A stretch of DNA of 64,000 nucleotides from Gammaproteobacteria bacterium UBA7310 (GCA_002471665.1 DKQK01000043.1:19678-83677); one strand, 5' to 3'. Positions 9,222-18,298 are shown, numbered from the stretch's first letter. Translations and numbers: made by a program. Notes: a model not told the origin generated them from the letters alone.

Positions 9222-9625
9222 GACGGCCTTTCTATCACGTCACCGAAGATGAAGATACCGGCATCGACATGACACCCATGCTGGACATTGTGTTCATCAT
9301 GTTGATCTTTTTTGTGGTAACCGCATCCTTTGTTAAGGAAACCGGTATCGACATCAACCGGCCCCAGGCCAAAACCGCCATCACCAAGGAAACCGCCAAC
9401 ATCAAGATTGCCATTGATCATGAAGACGTAATCTGGATTGATCGCCAGCAGGTGGATGAGCGCAGTGTCAAAGCCATTCTGGAACGCCTGCACATTGAAA
9501 ATCCACAGGGCGGTCTGATCGTACAGGCAGACCGTAAATCCACTAACGACAAACTGGTGCGCGTGATGGACGCTGCCCGGCAAGCGGGCATTACCTCCAT
9601 CTCCATCGCCGCCTCCGATAACTGA
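9218..9625 (+). CDS. exbD: ExbD-type TonB-system subunit
   Basis: A 135-residue ExbD/TolR protein. A short cytoplasmic tail is followed by the conserved membrane segment DMTPMLDIVFIMLIFFVV (about 18-35), whose aspartate near position 23 is the proton-carrying residue of the family. A periplasmic domain ends in VMDAARQAGI, a typical ExbD C-terminal helix. It is coupled by an ATGA overlap to exbB and lies 2 bp before tonB. Confidence 0.94.
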   Translation: MRRPFYHVTEDEDTGIDMTPMLDIVFIMLIFFVVTASFVKETGIDINRPQAKTAITKETANIKIAIDHEDVIWIDRQQVDERSVKAILERLHIENPQGGLIVQADRKSTNDKLVRVMDAARQAGITSISIAASDN

Positions 9626-9627
9626 TC

Positions 9628-10233
9628 ATGGCGCGGCGCTATCTTATTGCGTTCCTACTGGCGTTCAGCATCGTCACCTTCCTGTTTGCATTGTTGATTA
9701 CGCTGATCAAAACCAGCGAGGTGCCGGTGAACCGATCCGGCGCGCTGAATCTGGTGAACTTCATTCGGGAAAAGAAAGATCCGAACCTACGGCTGGAAGA
9801 TCTCAAACCGGAACCCCCACCCAAGCCGGCCGAGCCACCACCACCGGCGCAACTGGAGATCGAAACCATGAGCCCCAGCGGTGAGAATTTTGCCATCGCC
9901 GATCAACCCATCAGTGAAAACTTTTCCATTGATCCCGGGCTCGGCATCGGCGAAGGCGATGGGGAATATCTGCCGATTTACCGGGTACCACCGCAATATC
10001 CACGGCAGGCGCTGTTCGATCGTACCGAAGGCTGGGTGGTGGTGGAGTTCACCATTGATACCCAGGGCCAGGTCAAGGATGCCCGGGTGGTGGATTCAAA
10101 GCCCCGTGGCGTGTTCGACCAGGCGGCACTGGATGCGGTGAAACGATTCCGCTTCAAGCCCCGAAGCCTGGGGGGTACCCCCATCGAAGTGCAGGGCGTG
10201 CAAAACCGAATTCGATTCAAGTTAAAGAAATGA
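9628..10233 (+). CDS. tonB: TonB-family energy transducer
   Basis: A 201-residue protein. It has one N-terminal membrane anchor (about 7-29), a proline-rich periplasmic spacer (EPPPKPAEPPPPAQ near 62-75) and a C-terminal TonB domain (about 115-201) with the conserved YPRQA and GWVVVEFTID motifs. It would pass energy from the ExbBD motor to outer-membrane receptors. It is shorter than E. coli TonB and fits the TonB2 class. No TonB-dependent receptor gene lies in the window, so the substrate (siderophore, haem or other) is unknown. Confidence 0.94.
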   Translation: MARRYLIAFLLAFSIVTFLFALLITLIKTSEVPVNRSGALNLVNFIREKKDPNLRLEDLKPEPPPKPAEPPPPAQLEIETMSPSGENFAIADQPISENFSIDPGLGIGEGDGEYLPIYRVPPQYPRQALFDRTEGWVVVEFTIDTQGQVKDARVVDSKPRGVFDQAALDAVKRFRFKPRSLGGTPIEVQGVQNRIRFKLKK

Positions 10234-10249
10234 CGGGTTGACTGACGAT

Positions 10250-11536
10250 ATGATGAGTAAGGTACGGGTGCTGATAATGCTGTTGGCCTTACCCTGCTTT
10301 CTGGGCACGGTAAGCCCTTGCGCCCGTGCAGAATCATCGGCGTCACTCACTGCGCTGGTGTACAAAAAAATCGTTGAATCTCAACAGGCGCTGCGGGAAA
10401 AAAAGCTGGAGGCCTCGCAATCCATTCTGGAAAGCATTGCCGAAGGCTCCCGCAATACCGCCTATGACAACGCCATGATCTGGCACATGCTGGGCTACGT
10501 TTATTATGAACAGGGGGATTTGAAAAAAGCCGCCACCACTTTCGAAAAGGTATTCGACTATTCAATCCCGCAAAGCCTTAGCCTCAGTAACCATAAAATT
10601 CTGGGGCAGGTGTATATGGCTTTGTCCCAGTTTCAGGAAGCTCTGCCCCATTTACGCCTGTGGCTGGAATCCGGCGACGAGGGCAAGGAAGAAGCCCACG
10701 CACTGATAGCCCACTGCTATTACGAAATAAAGCAGTACCCATCAGCCGTATCCCATTTACAGGCGGCCATCGATGGCTATCGCGCGCAAGGCAGAACGCC
10801 GCGTGAATCCTGGCTCAATCTGCTACAGGCCAGCCTCGCCCACGTGGATGATGTTGAGCACCGCATCGACACCATTAAACTGCTGCTGGCCTGGTTCCCC
10901 AAGAAGGAATACTGGCTGGCGCTGGCCAGCGCCTACGCTCAATTGGAACAGATGGATAAATACCTGGCCATTCTGGCCCTGGCGGAACGGGATGATCTGC
11001 TCACCAGCGAATCCCAGTACGTCTCCCTGGCCAGCGTGTACTTTGCCGAAGGCGCGCCGCAGAAAACCGCGCAGATTCTGGAGCAGGGCATGCAACGTAA
11101 CCTGGTACGGCGCAATATCCGCAACCTGCGCTTTCTGGCCTCCGCCTATTCCATGGCGCGGGAATACGACAAGGCCCTGCTGCCCCTGCAGGAAGCCGCC
11201 GCGCAATCCAAAGACGGCGAGCTGGACATCATGCTGGGCAACGCATTGTATCAACTGGCCCGCTGGCAGGACGCCAGTAAGGCGTTGGCGAAGGGCCTGG
11301 ATAAAGGCCTGGTCAAAGGCCCGGATGATAAACGAGGCCGGGATCAGGCCACCACCGCCTGGCTCATGTTGGGACAAAGCCTGCTGAATCTGAAACAATA
11401 CGACCAGGCCATCGCCGCCTTTGAGCAGGCGGCACTGGACGAAACCCGCGGCGAACAAGCACAGCAGTGGATCAAGTACGCCCGCTATGAACAGGAACGA
11501 CAGGAAAACCTGAAGTTGGAGGCCAACTCGTCATGA
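10250..11536 (+). CDS. TPR-repeat periplasmic protein of the TonB2 operon
   Basis: About 428 residues. A signal peptide (hydrophobic VLIMLLALPCFLGTV) is followed by repeated tetratricopeptide motifs from about 40 to 425, for example YYEQGDLKKAATTFEKVF and LLNLKQYDQAIAAFEQAA. Such a protein closes TtpC-TonB2 operons and probably scaffolds or stabilises the complex. ATG 10250 or 10253 is preferred over an in-frame TTG at 10238. The end overlaps the next gene by 4 bp (ATGA). Confidence 0.88.
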   Translation: MMSKVRVLIMLLALPCFLGTVSPCARAESSASLTALVYKKIVESQQALREKKLEASQSILESIAEGSRNTAYDNAMIWHMLGYVYYEQGDLKKAATTFEKVFDYSIPQSLSLSNHKILGQVYMALSQFQEALPHLRLWLESGDEGKEEAHALIAHCYYEIKQYPSAVSHLQAAIDGYRAQGRTPRESWLNLLQASLAHVDDVEHRIDTIKLLLAWFPKKEYWLALASAYAQLEQMDKYLAILALAERDDLLTSESQYVSLASVYFAEGAPQKTAQILEQGMQRNLVRRNIRNLRFLASAYSMAREYDKALLPLQEAAAQSKDGELDIMLGNALYQLARWQDASKALAKGLDKGLVKGPDDKRGRDQATTAWLMLGQSLLNLKQYDQAIAAFEQAALDETRGEQAQQWIKYARYEQERQENLKLEANSS

Positions 11537-12519
11537 GTACCGCAACCATGCACGCCATTGTTATCCAGACCGATCAATCCCTGCACTGGCAACAGCAACC
11601 ACAACCCGCACCCGGGCCGGAGCAGGTGGCCATCCGGGTGCGTGCCAGTGCCGTCAACCGTGCCGACCTGATGCAACGCGCCGGGCTGTACCCACCACCA
11701 CCGGGAGCCAGTGAGATTCTGGGCCTGGAATGTGCCGGAGAGATCAGCGCAGTAGGGGATAATGTAGCGCAGTGGCGGGTGGGCGACCGGGTCTGCGCCC
11801 TGTTGGCCGGTGGAGGGTACGCCGAAACCGTGGTCTGTCACGCCTCCCATGTATTGCCGATTCCCACGGGATTGGATTTTGTGCAGGCGGCAGCCTTACC
11901 GGAAGTGTTTGCCACCGCCTGGCTTAACCTGTTCATGCTGGCGGAACTGGCGCCGGGCCAGAAAGCCGTTCTGCACGCCGGGGCCAGTGGCGTGGGCAGC
12001 GCCGGCATTCAGCTGTGCAACGCCATGGGCAATCCGGTGTTTGTGACCGTAGGCAGTCAGGCCAAACTGGACACCTGCATCGCACTGGGGGCCGACACGG
12101 GCCACCTGCGCAGCGAAGGGGATTTTGAGGCCGCGGTGAAAGCCTGGGCCGGAAAGACCGGCGTTGACGCAATCCTTGATCCAGTCGGCGGCAATTATCT
12201 GGAGCAGAACATAAGATGCCTGAACACCGATGGCAGCCTGGTGATCATCGGCCTGATGGGGGGCCGCAGCGGGTCATTGGACCTGGGCCGGCTCCTGGTC
12301 AAGCGCATACGGGTGATCGGGTCCACGTTACGCAGCCGCAGCGACGCCAGCAAAGCTTCCGTGATCCAGGTGTTACGGGAGCGGGTCTGGCCATTGTTTG
12401 AGCAGGGCACATTGAAGCCGGTCATTGAATGTCGTTTCCCCATTGAACAGGCGGGGCAAGCCTTTGATCTGGTGGCCAGCAATCAAACCACCGGCAAAGT
12501 CATTCTGGAATTACCCTGA
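11533..12519 (+). CDS. NAD(P)H:quinone oxidoreductase, zinc-free MDR family
   Basis: A 328-residue medium-chain dehydrogenase/reductase of the PIG3/quinone oxidoreductase type. It has an N-terminal GroES-like domain (SAVNRADLMQRAG near 37-49, PGASEILGLECAGE near 57-70) and a Rossmann domain with HAGASGVGSAGIQL near 150-163. Zinc ligands of alcohol dehydrogenases are missing, as expected for this family. It should reduce quinones or enones with NADPH. The start overlaps the TPR gene, so it is co-transcribed with the TonB operon, although no functional link is known. Confidence 0.93.
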   Translation: MSTATMHAIVIQTDQSLHWQQQPQPAPGPEQVAIRVRASAVNRADLMQRAGLYPPPPGASEILGLECAGEISAVGDNVAQWRVGDRVCALLAGGGYAETVVCHASHVLPIPTGLDFVQAAALPEVFATAWLNLFMLAELAPGQKAVLHAGASGVGSAGIQLCNAMGNPVFVTVGSQAKLDTCIALGADTGHLRSEGDFEAAVKAWAGKTGVDAILDPVGGNYLEQNIRCLNTDGSLVIIGLMGGRSGSLDLGRLLVKRIRVIGSTLRSRSDASKASVIQVLRERVWPLFEQGTLKPVIECRFPIEQAGQAFDLVASNQTTGKVILELP

Positions 12520-12594
12520 AGAATCCGCCTGCAGAAAGCCCATCAGGCTGTTAGAATTATTAATCAGAATAACGTGAAAACAGGGGGATAGGCC

Positions 12595-13239
12595 GTGGAA
12601 GCGCCACATCTGGCACAACCGGATCCGTTGATTGAGACCGGCGATCTGGCCATGTTTTCAGATCAGGAAGATCTGTTTAACGCCGGTGAGACCAAAACAT
12701 TCAACATGTCCCGCCTCAACCAAACCATCACCGATTCCGCCCATCGCGCCCTGCAGGTCTGTAATGCCCAGGCCCAACTGATGCTGGCCAAGTATCAGAC
12801 CGAATCCGCCGACGACATGAAGGTGGCCCGGCTCAAGGCCGAGCACATCGCCTACGATCTGGGGGATTCCGAATACGACCCCAATCAGGAACGGGACAAC
12901 CCCTTCGATGAAACCCTGCTGGCGCAGGCCTGGCAGGAAGGCTATGACGCCGCCCGCAGCGCCAAGCGCTTTCGCCCCATGCTGCAGATCGAGCAGAAGT
13001 ACTGGGAAGAAGGGGTGAACACCGAAGACGCCCGCTCACAATACGAGCTGTGCGCCCTGCAATTGTTTCGCATCGCCTCCCAGGTGGATGATCCCCACAG
13101 CAGTGAACGGGCCAAACGCCTGGCCATGGAAATGTGCCGCTATCACGAAGGGGAAACCCCCTCCAACAACCGCCAGGCGGAGATAGACCGGTTTATGGCC
13201 AAACAGGCAGAGCGCATTGCCCGGGCCATCGATTTCTGA
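12595..13239 (+). CDS. Conserved-looking hypothetical protein
   Basis: A 214-residue soluble, acidic protein that I do not recognise. It has no signal peptide or membrane segment. The middle and C-terminal parts are alpha-helical (SRLNQTITDSAHRALQVCNA near 38-57; ERAKRLAMEMCRY near 168-180). The start is a GTG at 12595 with a strong AGGGGGA ribosome site about 9 nt upstream. Codon use matches the neighbours. No function is proposed. Confidence 0.7.
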   Translation: MEAPHLAQPDPLIETGDLAMFSDQEDLFNAGETKTFNMSRLNQTITDSAHRALQVCNAQAQLMLAKYQTESADDMKVARLKAEHIAYDLGDSEYDPNQERDNPFDETLLAQAWQEGYDAARSAKRFRPMLQIEQKYWEEGVNTEDARSQYELCALQLFRIASQVDDPHSSERAKRLAMEMCRYHEGETPSNNRQAEIDRFMAKQAERIARAIDF

Positions 13240-13330
13240 CGCGTAAATCTCACTTCACCTCGCCCCGCCATGATTCCCGTAGCGGGCCTATTCACATTAA
13301 ATGTGTGCAGTATTTGGCATCGTTTTTCAA

Positions 13331-13369
13331 ACTACGGATTGCGTAGTTTGTTACTACGCAATCCGTAGT
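13331..13369. repeat. 17-bp perfect inverted repeat with nested dyads
   Basis: The arms 13331-13347 and 13353-13369 are exact reverse complements around a TTGTT loop. Each arm is itself a dyad, ACTACG-N5-CGTAGT, so two identical operator-like sites lie 22 bp apart, centre to centre. No U-tract follows, which argues against a simple terminator. It lies upstream of the secreted-protein gene at 13493. Confidence 0.75.
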
Positions 13370-13492
13370 GCATTACTACAGTTTGAGGATTAGAACACCA
13401 CCGTCCGGCTCCCTACCATGGGCGCATCAAAGAGTTACCCGTATCCACTCTTGATGCCAACAACGTTTCAACATAACCCCATGGAGATAATC

Positions 13493-14836
13493 ATGACACG
13501 CTCACAACCCAACCTGAAACTCCCCTTACTCGGCGCCGTGCTGGGTGCAACCCTGACCCTGTCCGGCAACAGCCAGGCTCTGCCACCGGTGAATCAGGAC
13601 CCCACTATTCCGCCGGAGTATGACCGGCCTGCGGCACCCACGCTGGCGCTATCGCGCACTGACGCCGCCATCAGCCTGCGCCTGGCGGACAGTTCCGCCT
13701 ACGAAGACGGCTACTACATCCAGATGCGAAACAGCAGTAACCAGTGGGTAACCATCCGCAGCAGCGGACCCCTGCTTTCCTATCAAAGCCTGTCCACCAC
13801 TCAGGCGGGCTTGAAGCCGGATAATCGGTACTGTTTCCGGGGGGCGGCGTACAACCAGACAGGCACCAGTTATTCCGCCATAAAATGCGCCTACACCTAT
13901 GACGGTAACGATAACCAGGTGTGGCGCGTGCAGCTGGCCATTGAAACCGGCAGCGGCTCGCAAAGCGGCACCAACGATCTGGTGTGGGTGCGCATGAACT
14001 CCGCCTCAGGCAACGAGTATCCCAGCGGCAACCTCACCGTGGTGGATTACCCGGGGCAGGATTTCAACGGCGGCACCACTCAAACCGTTGACTTGAACCT
14101 GACTGGCCTGTCGCAAATGAGCGACATCAACACCCTTGGCATCTACAAGTCGGGCACCGATGACTGGTGCATCCGCTCGGTGAAGCTGCTGGTGAATAAC
14201 ATTGAAGTATTCGGTGAGGATTACAGCACTGCCGGCAGCGACTGCCAGAACATGCCCAGCCTGTTTTCCGGATTCAGCATGCTGAGCTTCAATCGGTCAG
14301 CCCTGCGGGCCGCCAGCAGCTGGCAAAACTACGACGAAGACGTGGCCCTGGGTCTGCTGGGCGCCTTAGGCATTTGGAACACTGAACTGGTGTCTCGCCT
14401 GTCCGGTATGATCGGCCACAAAATGTATTACAACGAACTGAGCTGGCGCGACAATTTCGACACTCCGGTGAGCATCACCGCGGTGTGTGACAGCGGCAAT
14501 CAATGTGATCGCCTGCACGTGGATCTGAACCTGGAGGCCGCCGCCAACATTCTGGATCTGGGCACACTGCACCCCAACGTGGACATCAATTTCGACCTGC
14601 TGGTGGATTGCGATACCGATGCCCTGGTCATCAGTACCGAAAACTTCACCGTAACGGCGGATTCTACCCTGGCCCAGGAAATCCTCAGCGTTGGTTTGGT
14701 GAACTACGTGGACGGCCAGGTGGAAAGCGCCATCCGCGATGCCTGGGAGGCCATCTCCCAAACCGTCAGTGGCGTACCGGAGTGTGAGGTGATCATCAAC
14801 CAGGACGGTGACGTATACCTGCAATTAGTGGATTGA
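13493..14836 (+). CDS. Secreted protein with fibronectin type III-like domain
   Basis: A 447-residue exported protein. The signal peptide (LPLLGAVLGATLTLSG) probably ends after SQA near residue 29. A fibronectin-III-like segment follows (about 40-130; PAAPTLALSRTDAAISLRL, TTQAGLKPDNRYCFRGAAYN). Next comes a beta-rich region of about 115 residues that resembles lipase-associated PLAT-type sandwiches, then an unrecognised C-terminal part with paired cysteines. ATG 13493 has GGAG 6 nt upstream. An upstream in-frame ATG at 13418 would bury the signal peptide. The function is unknown; an extracellular or periplasmic location is likely. Confidence 0.8.
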   Translation: MTRSQPNLKLPLLGAVLGATLTLSGNSQALPPVNQDPTIPPEYDRPAAPTLALSRTDAAISLRLADSSAYEDGYYIQMRNSSNQWVTIRSSGPLLSYQSLSTTQAGLKPDNRYCFRGAAYNQTGTSYSAIKCAYTYDGNDNQVWRVQLAIETGSGSQSGTNDLVWVRMNSASGNEYPSGNLTVVDYPGQDFNGGTTQTVDLNLTGLSQMSDINTLGIYKSGTDDWCIRSVKLLVNNIEVFGEDYSTAGSDCQNMPSLFSGFSMLSFNRSALRAASSWQNYDEDVALGLLGALGIWNTELVSRLSGMIGHKMYYNELSWRDNFDTPVSITAVCDSGNQCDRLHVDLNLEAAANILDLGTLHPNVDINFDLLVDCDTDALVISTENFTVTADSTLAQEILSVGLVNYVDGQVESAIRDAWEAISQTVSGVPECEVIINQDGDVYLQLVD

Positions 14837-14845
14837 TCCACCCAG

Positions 14846-14873
14846 GCTGCGCCCCTGTAGCAGGTGGCGCAGC
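14846..14873 (+). terminator. Hairpin after the secreted-protein gene
   Basis: GCTGCGCC and GGCGCAGC flank an inner CCTG-TAG-CAGG pair, giving a 12-bp stem with one bulged T. It begins 9 bp after the stop codon. The U-tract is poor (AATTTATT further on), so it may be only a partial terminator. Confidence 0.5.
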
Positions 14874-15015
14874 ACAGTCTAATTTATTGATATTCCACTG
14901 GAAAACCTCATTCCATAGACGCCGGCGCAGACCCCTGTCCGGCGCGCTGGCATCACGCCGCAAAGCTCCTACACTTATAGTTATATGTATCACCAAGGAA
15001 AGTGTTGCGGTAACC

Positions 15016-16668
15016 ATGGCGTTGGATCTGATCCCCTATCATAAGAAGAACGTGCTGATCATTGAGGATCTGGCGGAAATGCGTTCTTCCATGAAATCCA
15101 TGCTGGCCAATATGGGTGTTCAGCAAATGGAAACGGTGAACAACGGCGAAGAGGCACTGGCCAAACTGGCCCTCAATCAGTACGACATTGTTTTTTCCGA
15201 TTATGAACTGGGGCGGGGCAAGGATGGCCAACAGATCCTGGAAGAAGTGCGCTACTCGGGCCTGATCCCCGCCGCCACTGTGTACATTATGGTCACCGCC
15301 GCACAGACCGTGGAAATGGTCATGGGAGCACTGGAATTCGAACCTGATGGCTACATCACCAAACCGGTCACACTGGAAATTCTGCGCACCCGCCTTAACC
15401 GTATAATCCGCACCAAAGACGTATACCGCGAAATCAATCGGGCCATCGATAAAAACGATATTAATGGCGCACTGGAAGCCTGCAATCGCCTGGCGGTGGA
15501 GAAGCCGAAATTCGCACTGCCCGCCTATCGCATCAAAGGCAAGCTGCTGCTGGGCGAAAAACGCTACGAGGAAGCCCGCGACATTTACGACACCGTGTTG
15601 GGCATCAAGCGGGTTGCCTGGGCGGTGCTGGGCATGGGCAAGGTGGAGTATTTCAGCGGCAACTACGAAGCAGCCCAGGAGCTGCTGGAAAGCCTGGCCA
15701 AAACCAAATCCAAATACGTGGAAGCCTTTGACTGGTTATCCAAAGTGCTGGAGGCCCAGGGCAAGTTCAAGGCCGCACAACAGGTACTGCAACAGGCGGT
15801 GGAAGAATCCCCCAAAGCGGTGGTACGGCAACAGGAACTGGCGCGACTGGCGGAACTCAACGGCGATATGGAAACCATGTACAAGGCCTGCCGTAAAGCC
15901 ACCGGACTGTCAAAAAATTCCGTGTTCCGCAATGCTGACAATTACATACGCTACGCCAAAGCCCTGCAGGCCAAGATCAAGCACGGCAGCATGCGGGATC
16001 AGAAGCTGGCCATCAGCGAAGCGTTCTCCCACATTGAAACGGCGAAAACCGATTTCCATCTGAATCTGTCCCAAATGGTAAAGTGCGGCCTGGTGGAAGC
16101 CCAGACCCTGCACAATTCCGGTAAGAACCTGGAAGGCAAGATGGCGTATCGGGCCGTCTGTTCCATGGTAAAAGACGATAGCACGCTGTCGCTGGATGAT
16201 CAGCTGGATATGCTGGTGGCCAAATTACAATTTGAGGATGAGGCGGACTCCCGCGCCTACGGTACCGATCTGCTGAAAAAAATCGGCAGCAATCGACGCC
16301 TGCAATCCAAGTATTACAGTATTCTGGATTTCCACCTGTCCAAACTACCTGAAGCACGCATGGAACTGTTGAAACAACGGGGCAACGAACTGTTGGGCAT
16401 CAAGGATTATGAAGAAGCCTGGGAGGTATTGTACAAAGCCACCCGCCTGCCCTGCACCGATGTGGATTGCCAGTTGGACGCGCTGAAGGCGGTGGTGAAT
16501 CTGTACAAGCAGGGCAAGCGTAATTCCGAACTGCTGAACCAGGCCAATGAGCTGTTCAACATTCTGCAAAATATGGACAGCGGTGATCCCCGTTATCCCA
16601 CCCTGGAAAAACTTCGACTGCAATGGGCCGAGCAAACCCCCGATGACTCACAATCCGCAACTGGCTGA
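15016..16668 (+). CDS. Response regulator with C-terminal TPR repeats
   Basis: About 550 residues. An N-terminal receiver domain (about 10-135) has the acidic pocket of VLIIEDLAEM, the phospho-acceptor in DIVFSDYELG near 62 and the conserved lysine in YITKPVT near 117. The rest is a long series of TPR-like helices (SGNYEAAQELLESLA, AQGKFKAAQQVLQQA). There is no DNA-binding or enzymatic output domain, so output is probably protein-protein contact. ATG 15016 was chosen. The longer reading from 14833 would start inside the upstream gene and cross the hairpin. The stop overlaps the following kinase-like gene by 26 bp. Confidence 0.87.
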   Translation: MALDLIPYHKKNVLIIEDLAEMRSSMKSMLANMGVQQMETVNNGEEALAKLALNQYDIVFSDYELGRGKDGQQILEEVRYSGLIPAATVYIMVTAAQTVEMVMGALEFEPDGYITKPVTLEILRTRLNRIIRTKDVYREINRAIDKNDINGALEACNRLAVEKPKFALPAYRIKGKLLLGEKRYEEARDIYDTVLGIKRVAWAVLGMGKVEYFSGNYEAAQELLESLAKTKSKYVEAFDWLSKVLEAQGKFKAAQQVLQQAVEESPKAVVRQQELARLAELNGDMETMYKACRKATGLSKNSVFRNADNYIRYAKALQAKIKHGSMRDQKLAISEAFSHIETAKTDFHLNLSQMVKCGLVEAQTLHNSGKNLEGKMAYRAVCSMVKDDSTLSLDDQLDMLVAKLQFEDEADSRAYGTDLLKKIGSNRRLQSKYYSILDFHLSKLPEARMELLKQRGNELLGIKDYEEAWEVLYKATRLPCTDVDCQLDALKAVVNLYKQGKRNSELLNQANELFNILQNMDSGDPRYPTLEKLRLQWAEQTPDDSQSATG

Positions 16669-17344
16669 TCAGCTTCTCGCTGCCTCCATCCACGAAATCA
16701 AAAACCGCTTTGGACTGATGTTTTCGCAGCTGGACCAGCTGCTGGCGGCGCTGCCCCTGGACGACACCCTGAGCCACAACGCCCAGCAGATCAAGAGTGA
16801 GGCGGAATTTATCGGTGCCGAACTGGTGCGGGTGCTGGCCAGTTACAAAACTCTGGAAGGGGAAAATATTGTTAACGCGGATCAGCAGTTTCTGGTGGAT
16901 TTTCTGGAAGAGAAAGTCGCCCGCCATGCCAATACCGTACGCGCTCACGACCTGAACCTTGCGTACGATTGTGATGAAGAGCTGGATGGCTTTTTTGACG
17001 CCGGCATCGTCAATATCGTATTGGATACCGCCATTTATAACGCCGTGCAAGAAGGGGCCAAAACCATCCTGCTGACGGCCGATCAGGATAGCGAAGGTCA
17101 TGCACTGCGTATCCAGATTCACGATGACGGCCCCGGCTTTCCCGCCGCCATGCTGGAAGCCGATGCCGCAGCGGGCACCGGGCAGGGCAGGGTGAAGGCC
17201 GATGGCCAGTCCACAGGGCTGGGTTTGTATTTCGCCCGGCGCCTGATAAGCCAACATCAGGAAGCGGACCAAGCGGGCTACGTGGAGCTGGGCGCCAGCG
17301 ACCGCCTCGCCGGCGCCTGTGTGAGCCTGGTTTTACCTCAGTGA
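16643..17344 (+). CDS. Sensor kinase-like protein (short DHp plus HATPase)
   Basis: A 233-residue protein without sensor or membrane segments. The N-terminal ASIHEIKNRFGLMFSQLDQL (about 10-29) resembles an H-box with a candidate phospho-histidine. The C-terminal half is a GHKL ATPase with IHDDGPGFPAA (G1 type) and GLGLYFARRLISQ (G2 type). The ATG lies 26 bp inside the response regulator gene, so the two are co-translated and probably form a signalling pair. An in-frame start further upstream (16547) would overlap by 122 bp and is less likely. Confidence 0.83.
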   Translation: MTHNPQLADQLLAASIHEIKNRFGLMFSQLDQLLAALPLDDTLSHNAQQIKSEAEFIGAELVRVLASYKTLEGENIVNADQQFLVDFLEEKVARHANTVRAHDLNLAYDCDEELDGFFDAGIVNIVLDTAIYNAVQEGAKTILLTADQDSEGHALRIQIHDDGPGFPAAMLEADAAAGTGQGRVKADGQSTGLGLYFARRLISQHQEADQAGYVELGASDRLAGACVSLVLPQ

Positions 17345-17353
17345 AACCTGCGC

Positions 17354-18106
17354 TTAAAAGCTGCCACCACCGCCGTTAAAGTTGGCAAACGGCAGAGGGC
17401 CACTGGTGGAGTTGGGGGAGCCCAAGCCTGCGGGCCCCCCGTTAAACATGGGTGACGGCAGTGGCAGATTAACCGGTGCCCAACCACCCGAGCTGGCGCT
17501 GCCGAAATTTGCACCCATGGCAGGGGCCGGTGCGGCGGTTGCCGGCAACGCGGCCGCGGCCCGCACCGCAGCCACCTGGGGTGCATGTTCCACTCCGAAA
17601 TTAGCCCGGAGAAAAGTCGAATTGCACATCTCATCACGGGACATCTGACGGTGTCGGTCACCGGCTGCAAAGCAGTGCAGCATCGCCCAGGCGGCCACAA
17701 AGGCGCCGGTACGCCCCTGCCCATAGCCGCAATGCACCAACACACCACCACCGCCAGCCAGGGTCTGCTGCATGGTATTGGCGGCGTTCTGCAATTGAAA
17801 AGCGCTGGGCGCGGTGCGATCCTGCACGGAATAATGGTGGTGGGCGATGTTAGCGCCTGCCAACAAGTCGCGGGACTGATCGGTAATACCCAGTTCATTG
17901 GCACTGATGATGCACCGGATGCCTTTCAGCTTCAGAAACATAATCTGCACCATGCTATAGCTTTGCACGGTGTCATGATGGTTGTTGTATCCCGGCTGGG
18001 AGGAGCGGGCCACCTTGCCATCCACCACCCATTGAAAGTTGCTGAACCCCATTTCGGTGCCGGGATTATAGTTGTAACGGTTCAGGCCGTAGAGTGTATC
18101 GGTCAT
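17354..18106 (-). CDS. Protein tyrosine/dual-specificity phosphatase-like protein
   Basis: A 250-residue cytoplasmic protein with the cysteine-phosphatase signature HCGYGQGRTG (Cys126, Arg132; CX5R) and a likely general acid in SVQDRTAPS near 96. After the catalytic domain (about 20-175) comes a low-complexity, alanine-, glycine- and proline-rich tail of about 75 residues, which is odd for bacterial members. It is convergent with the kinase-like gene, only 9 bp away. Substrates are unknown. Eukaryote-like phosphatases of this type are scattered among proteobacteria. Confidence 0.85.
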   Translation of the reverse strand: MTDTLYGLNRYNYNPGTEMGFSNFQWVVDGKVARSSQPGYNNHHDTVQSYSMVQIMFLKLKGIRCIISANELGITDQSRDLLAGANIAHHHYSVQDRTAPSAFQLQNAANTMQQTLAGGGGVLVHCGYGQGRTGAFVAAWAMLHCFAAGDRHRQMSRDEMCNSTFLRANFGVEHAPQVAAVRAAAALPATAAPAPAMGANFGSASSGGWAPVNLPLPSPMFNGGPAGLGSPNSTSGPLPFANFNGGGGSF

Positions 18107-18298
18107 GGTGCGTGCCTCGTAACAGGTGCATAGTAGGGGTTGTTATCTGTTATACGCTCCCCGCGCACCCAAAGTTGCAGCCAGAAACGTTTTTTTTCGA
18201 AAAACCCGGCGCGCGCCTAACCACCTTGATCATCAAGATAATTTACATGGCCCCCAGACAACTCCATCCAAGTATCGAAGCTTTAACGCTAATCAGGC

